Source: Acidobacteriota bacterium (lineage in GTDB: Bacteria; Acidobacteriota; Vicinamibacteria; Vicinamibacterales; CAVVIG01). Taken from it: 9,351 bases of DNA. How positions within the stretch are numbered: position 1 is the first letter of the stretch; the number at the start of each line of letters is the position of its first letter. Shown here in pieces: positions 5,279 through 9,351 of this stretch. A model generated the notes under the pieces. The model was given only the letters and a program-made list of their open reading frames with translations. It did not search any database and was not told the DNA's origin. The position numbers and the translations under genes were made by a program. The DNA is taken from assembly GCA_003222555.1 (NCBI GenBank), contig QHWL01000024.1:1-9351 (forward strand). Direction: 5' to 3'.

Positions 5279-6889
5279 ATGCCGGGCTGGTCGATTCACT
5301 CGCGCCGTCCACGGGGCCAACCGCGCGGCGCCATAATTGCGCGCGATCCGGACATCCTCGCATCGTTCCTCGAGGATGCCGCCCACTTTCCTGGCGGACA
5401 CGCGAGCGGCCTCGTCGTGGCCACGAGCGAAACCGACATTGCCGACGCACTGCGAATGTCGTCTGCCGTGCTGCCGATTGGTGCGCAATCCTCGCTCACG
5501 GGCGGTGCGACGCCCATGGGCGACGTTCTCGTCAGCACGTCGCGTCTGAACCACATTATCGCCGTCGGCGCCGACTCGGTCCGCGTCGAGGCTGGCGTCG
5601 CACTGGCCGACCTGCTCGCCGTCCTGGAAGCAGCGGGCCGGTACTACCCGCCGGCGCCGACCTTTGCCGGCGCGTTCGTCGGGGGAATGGTCGCCACCAA
5701 CGCGGCCGGCGCCGCGACCTTCAAGTACGGCACGACCCGGGACTGGGTGCTCGCGCTGACCGTCGTGTTGCCAAGCGGCGGTGTGCTCGACATCGAACGG
5801 GGCGCGACGCGTGCCCACCCCGACGGCTACTTCGACATCGTCCTGCCCGGTCGGGTCGCGCGTCTTCCGGTGCCGCGGTATCGGATGCCGCGGCTTGCGA
5901 AGCTGGCGGCGGGTTACTTCGCAGACCCGGAAATGGATCTGATCGACCTCTTCATCGGCTCGGAGGGCACGCTCGGCGTCATCATCGAAGCGACGCTTCG
6001 CGTGCTACCGCGCCGGCCGGCGATGTGCCTGGCGTTGGTGCCGTTCGCCGATCGGGACGCGGCGTTCGCCTTCGTAAGGCAGCTGCGTGACACGACTCGC
6101 AACACGTGGCGCACCGCTGACGCCCGCGGGATCGACGTGTCCGCAATCGAGCACATGGACGCGCGCTGCCTCGCGCTCCTTCGCGAAGAGGGCGTCGATC
6201 GCGCAAACGGCTTCGTCGCCCCGCAAGCCACGACGATTGCCTTGCTCGTCACGATCGAGCTGCCGCCCGGTACTCGCGCCGATCAGGCGTACGACGACAT
6301 CGGGCGGGCGAGGGAGCAGGACGCGCCGGACACGCCGCTCGGCCGATTCTGCCGGTCGCTCGACGCGGCAGGGGTGCTCGACGAGGTCGAAATCGCGGTA
6401 CCGGGAGATCGTGTGCGTGCCGAACAGCTCCTGGCGATCCGCGAGGGCGTGCCCGACGCTGTCAATCAACGGATCGGCCGTGCAAAACGCTCGATCGACG
6501 GACGGATCGAAAAAACAGCCGCCGATATGATTGTTCCATTCGATCGCCTCGACGAGTTTCTCGCGTTTTGCGAAGCGGGCTTTCGACGACGCGGACTCGA
6601 CTCGGCGGTCTGGGGCCACATCTCCGACGGCAACCTCCATCCCAACGTGATCCCACGCTCGATGGCCGACGTCGAATCCGGGAAGGCGGCGATTCTGGAG
6701 CTCGGGCGCGAAGCGATCCGGCTGGGCGGATCGCCGCTGGCCGAACACGGCGTCGGCCGCAACGCCGTCAAGCAGAAGCTTCTCGAGGAGCTCTACGGCC
6801 GCGCCGGGGTGGACGACATGCGGCGCGTGAAACGCGCGATCGATCCGGAATGGAAGCTCGCGCCGGGCGTGGTGTTTGCGAACGACTAA
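5279..6889 (+). CDS. FAD-linked oxidase, D-2-hydroxyacid (lactate/glycolate) dehydrogenase type
   Basis: This is a 536-residue flavoprotein of the VAO/PCMH fold, related to D-lactate dehydrogenase (cytochrome) and GlcD. The FAD-binding segment has PIGAQSSLTGGATP (66-79), GGMVATNAAG (135-144) and FIGSEGTLG (225-233). The C-terminal substrate domain has the family hallmark GHISDGNLHPN (446-456), then EHGVGRNAVK (490-499) and a closing LAPGVVF. Such enzymes oxidise D-2-hydroxyacids and pass electrons to quinone or cytochrome; the exact substrate is not determined. No cysteine-rich Fe-S domain is fused and no GlcE/GlcF partner is nearby. The frame is open upstream to 5048, but that part overlaps the M20 gene. 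The ATG at 5279, 2 nt after the M20 stop, is the natural start. No clear ribosome site is visible, which suggests translational coupling. Confidence 0.88.
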   Translation: MPGWSIHSRRPRGQPRGAIIARDPDILASFLEDAAHFPGGHASGLVVATSETDIADALRMSSAVLPIGAQSSLTGGATPMGDVLVSTSRLNHIIAVGADSVRVEAGVALADLLAVLEAAGRYYPPAPTFAGAFVGGMVATNAAGAATFKYGTTRDWVLALTVVLPSGGVLDIERGATRAHPDGYFDIVLPGRVARLPVPRYRMPRLAKLAAGYFADPEMDLIDLFIGSEGTLGVIIEATLRVLPRRPAMCLALVPFADRDAAFAFVRQLRDTTRNTWRTADARGIDVSAIEHMDARCLALLREEGVDRANGFVAPQATTIALLVTIELPPGTRADQAYDDIGRAREQDAPDTPLGRFCRSLDAAGVLDEVEIAVPGDRVRAEQLLAIREGVPDAVNQRIGRAKRSIDGRIEKTAADMIVPFDRLDEFLAFCEAGFRRRGLDSAVWGHISDGNLHPNVIPRSMADVESGKAAILELGREAIRLGGSPLAEHGVGRNAVKQKLLEELYGRAGVDDMRRVKRAIDPEWKLAPGVVFAND

Positions 6890-6974
6890 TTTACAATTAG
6901 GAATTGGGAATTAAGAATTCGTTGTCAATCAATTCGAGAATCAATTCTCAACTCCGAATTGTAAATTGTAAATT
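6888..6974. repeat. Inverted arrays of AATTNNN heptamers between convergent genes
   Basis: Plus-strand units of 7 bp run from 6888 to 6922: AATTTAC, AATTAGG, AATTGGG, AATTAAG, AATTCGT. On the minus strand from 6974 down to 6940 there are AATTTAC, AATTTAC, AATTCGG, AGTTGAG and AATTGAT. The outer 11 bp (AATTTACAATT, 6888-6898 against 6964-6974) are exact complements. The first unit overlaps the TAA of the oxidase gene. The AT-rich block contrasts sharply with its surroundings and may act as a bidirectional transcript end between convergent genes, or be a neutral or selfish repeat. Confidence 0.75.
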
Positions 6975-7000
6975 GCCGCGCAGCTCCTCGGACCTGCGAT

Positions 7001-7600
7001 TCATCCGACCAGCATCGCGACACCGATCAACGCGAGACCGATCACAATCAGCCAGGGCGATAGTTTCCCGGCGAGGTTCGAGGACAGCGCCGCGCTTGGG
7101 CCGGCCGGTTCATCCATCCGGCTGAGCGCGTCGGCGACGTGCGACTGCGCGACGAATGACAGCGCCAGCGCCGTGAGCAGCAAGGCCCATCCGACCCCGA
7201 GCGCGATACGCGCTTGGAGGCTTCCACCCGCCAGGCGCGCTGAGAAGAACAAGGTGCCGAGCCAATTGCCCGCAGCCACGCCGGCCAGGAGCCGCAGCCG
7301 TCCGACCTCGCGATCCCCCGCCTGGCGCAGCAGCTCGAGCTGCAACAGCCGCTCGGCGCGCCGACGCTCGGCCTCCAGCTGCTCGCGCTCCAATTCCAGC
7401 CGGCGGCTGTCGCGATCGAACGCCTCCTGGAGCGCGGCGACAACGACACCGGCGAGGCGGGTTTCGAGCTGACCGAGCGCGCGAGTGCCGGGTACCAGCC
7501 GCTCGTCCTCTTCGCCGCCGGCGGGACCGCGGGCCGGCGAAAGCGCGAAGTCGCTGACGCCGATCACGGCCCTCAGAATGCGAAGCCAGGGAACAGGCAT
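7001..7600 (-). CDS. Coiled-coil membrane protein of unknown function
   Basis: The family is not recognised. The 199-residue product has a hydrophilic N-terminal part, a strongly charged helical segment at about 61-95 (repeating Arg, Leu, Glu: DRDSRRLELEREQLEAE) likely to form a coiled coil, and three probable membrane helices at about 103-121, 131-151 and 182-198. The linker after the second helix has a polar SRMDEPAGPS stretch. The ATG at 7600 is 22 nt downstream of the M61 peptidase stop, so the two are probably one transcription unit. The Leu/Glu/Arg periodicity resembles membrane-anchored scaffold or phage-shock-like proteins only in general layout. It could be an adaptor for the peptidase, but nothing in the sequence shows this. 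The gene ends 27 bp from the AATTNNN array. Confidence 0.75.
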   Translation of the reverse strand: MPVPWLRILRAVIGVSDFALSPARGPAGGEEDERLVPGTRALGQLETRLAGVVVAALQEAFDRDSRRLELEREQLEAERRRAERLLQLELLRQAGDREVGRLRLLAGVAAGNWLGTLFFSARLAGGSLQARIALGVGWALLLTALALSFVAQSHVADALSRMDEPAGPSAALSSNLAGKLSPWLIVIGLALIGVAMLVG

Positions 7601-7622
7601 TTTTATTCTGCCGACGATCCGC

Positions 7623-9351
7623 TCAATCGGCCTTTTTCGGGCCGAGCCAACGTTCGCGAAACAGCTTCTGGGCGGACGTCAGGCCGCCCCCGGCCGATTC
7701 GACGGGCACGACTTCCAGGTGCGGATCCTCGGCAAGCGCGACGATGCCCGTTTTTCTCGCCCCCGTGCGATCCACGAAGATCACCGGCACGCGATCGCGC
7801 GGCTTGTGCCGGCGGATAATCGCGTCCACTTCGTCGGTGGAACCCGCCCGTTCGCCGTCGATCTCGCGCAGCTCGTCATCCTGCTCGAGCCCGGCGTTGT
7901 ATGCCGGAGAGTTGAGTGGTACCAGCGTCGCGATGTGCGTCGCTCCGCTGCGAGCTTCGAGCTGCAAATCGCCCCACCACGCCTGTCCCGCCCGACGCTT
8001 TCTCAGGACCAGACCGGCCCGCATCAGCAGGCGCGTGTAATCGGCGATGTCGCGCCCCTGAATGTAGCGTGCGAAGAAATCGCGCGCGAAGGCACGGTCG
8101 CCGCTGACTTCCGCCAGCCGATCCTCGGCGTCACCGATGGTGTACGGGCGATCGACGTACCCTTCGTGCGTGCCGCCCGGCTTCCCATGCACGCGCCACA
8201 TCGCGCGCATGTAGTCGTCCAGTGTGACCCGGCCCTCGGATCGATCGCGCAGCGTGAGATCGAGCGCGAGAGCGATGGCGCCGCCAAATGGGTAGTAAGA
8301 AATCACGGTATTGGACCAGTTGGTGCGGTCGAACGGCCGGCCGCCGTCGATGAAGGGCGCCATGCGGCTCACCTCTTCGGCGGACCGCAGCGGCCGGCCA
8401 GGACCGAGGGTGACAGCCTCGACGAAATCCGCGACCGTTCGCGCGGTGCTCGGGAGCTCTTCCAGACCTGCGCGCTGCAGGACGAGCGGCCCGAAATACT
8501 GCGTGAAGCCCTCCGCAAGCCACAGCTCGCCCGACATGTTCGCGCGGTCGAAATCGAACGGCTCGAGCGAGCGCGGCCGGATGCGTTCGACATTCCAGCT
8601 GTGGAAAAACTCGTGAGCCACGGTGTCGAGCAGCCCCAGACGGTCACTGCGCAGCGACCTGGTCCCGGTCATCACGGTGCTGTTGCGGTGCTCCATGCCG
8701 TCGCCGCTCGCGTACGGCAGGTAGTCGGCGAGGAAGGTATAGCTGCCCGGCTCGTAGTCGGGATACTCGCCGTAGATGGCGCCTTCCTCCCGGACGATTC
8801 TTTCGACATCCTTCACGCACGCGTCGAGCTCCGCATCGGTGCCGCCGTGGTGCAGCGAAAACCGGAACGTACGGGAGCCGACCGAAAACTGCCGCATCAC
8901 GATCGGTCCGAACTCGACCGGACTATCCATCAAGTATTGAAGGTTTGGCGCCGTGAACTCGAACGGCGTCGATCCTGGATGAAGCTGCGTCGCGATCTGC
9001 CACCGCATTCCGGCCGGCGGCTCGAATGTCAGCGTCGCCGGCCTATCGTCGAGGCCGTGGGCCCACATGATCGCCGCGGGCATATTGATGTGCGCGTGTG
9101 TCGTGTCAATCGCGAGGTACGTGCCGTCTACCCGGTCGCCATAGATTTTGTACTTCACGGTCACGCGGCCGCCGTGGTCGCTCACGTTCCATCCGGAGGG
9201 ATCGGGTCTCGCGGCCGGAAGCTCTCGGCCATCGCCGGTAAATGCGTGGACGTCGTAGACGTTTTTCGCGAAGTCGTGCAGCGCGTACCGTCCGGGTGAC
9301 GATCGACTCATCCGCAGCTCGAGCGGCCCGGCGCCAAGCTCGGTAAACGAG
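7623..9351 (-). CDS. M61 family metallopeptidase (glycyl aminopeptidase type) with PDZ domain, 5' end outside window
   Basis: This is a zinc aminopeptidase of family M61 (clan MA), an enzyme class that prefers N-terminal Gly or Ala. Numbering from the Met at 9311, the N-terminal domain opens with SRSSPGRYALHDFAKNVYD, typical of the family. GMEHRNST (205-212) precedes the zinc motif HEFFH (233-237), and WLAEGFTQYF (264-273) supplies the third ligand, Glu267. A C-terminal PDZ domain is visible at about 462-525 (LVPLNSPAYNAGLEQDDEL). The frame stays open to the window edge, reading LELR just before that Met, as in relatives. The true start therefore lies beyond 9351, and any signal peptide is not visible. 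The protein ends in a basic tail, GPKKAD. The coiled-coil membrane protein gene follows closely. Confidence 0.92.
   Translation of the reverse strand, partial: SFTELGAGPLELRMSRSSPGRYALHDFAKNVYDVHAFTGDGRELPAARPDPSGWNVSDHGGRVTVKYKIYGDRVDGTYLAIDTTHAHINMPAAIMWAHGLDDRPATLTFEPPAGMRWQIATQLHPGSTPFEFTAPNLQYLMDSPVEFGPIVMRQFSVGSRTFRFSLHHGGTDAELDACVKDVERIVREEGAIYGEYPDYEPGSYTFLADYLPYASGDGMEHRNSTVMTGTRSLRSDRLGLLDTVAHEFFHSWNVERIRPRSLEPFDFDRANMSGELWLAEGFTQYFGPLVLQRAGLEELPSTARTVADFVEAVTLGPGRPLRSAEEVSRMAPFIDGGRPFDRTNWSNTVISYYPFGGAIALALDLTLRDRSEGRVTLDDYMRAMWRVHGKPGGTHEGYVDRPYTIGDAEDRLAEVSGDRAFARDFFARYIQGRDIADYTRLLMRAGLVLRKRRAGQAWWGDLQLEARSGATHIATLVPLNSPAYNAGLEQDDELREIDGERAGSTDEVDAIIRRHKPRDRVPVIFVDRTGARKTGIVALAEDPHLEVVPVESAGGGLTSAQKLFRERWLGPKKAD

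Noticed and set aside
7485..9299. 604-codon open frame on the plus strand, antisense to the M61 peptidase gene
   Set aside because: The translation is rich in Arg, His and Val with no recognisable domain, and it lies fully opposite a gene with an intact zinc site and family motifs. Long antisense frames are expected in GC-rich genes.

Overview
The window is GC-rich DNA with strong GC bias at third codon positions, so long spurious antisense ORFs are common. The gene content is a SusC-free set of degradative and transport enzymes: an M61 peptidase, a secreted M20 peptidase, an SSS symporter with a long periplasmic-type loop, and a divergent ArgH-like lyase. Together with the style of the intergenic repeats this suggests an uncultured soil-type Acidobacteriota, perhaps the Vicinamibacteria group. 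That assignment is inference from gene style; no rRNA or other marker is present.

Layout. (1) Bases 1-273: a possible 3' end of a plus-strand gene, then non-coding DNA with an inverted CACGAAG-type repeat. (2) Minus strand 3701 to 274: a divergent argininosuccinate lyase-like gene, a structured GC-rich element of about 205 bp bounded by a near-perfect 25-bp direct repeat, a 27-codon membrane miniprotein gene, and a sodium:solute symporter starting 4 nt after it. (3) Bases 3702-3872: a divergent promoter region with inverted arrays of a 7-bp unit (GGGATTY) and a -10-like box 8-9 nt from each start codon, which implies leaderless transcripts on both sides. (4) Plus strand 3873 to 6889: a secreted M20 zinc peptidase and, 2 nt later, a FAD-linked D-2-hydroxyacid dehydrogenase-type oxidase. 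(5) Bases 6888-6974: a second inverted heptamer array of different sequence (AATTNNN) between convergent genes. (6) Minus strand 9351 to 7001: an M61 glycyl aminopeptidase-type protein with a PDZ domain, cut by the window edge, followed 22 nt later by a coiled-coil membrane protein of unknown function.

How the genes may fit together: two peptidases, a Na+-coupled importer, a fumarase/aspartase-superfamily lyase and a flavin oxidase are consistent with uptake and catabolism of peptides or amino-acid derivatives, but nothing in the sequence fixes a shared substrate. The most unusual features are the paired leaderless-looking promoters, the miniprotein before the symporter, the structured element that runs into the 3' end of the lyase ORF, and three intergenic regions that share one architecture (inverted arrays of 7-8 bp units) with three different unit sequences.
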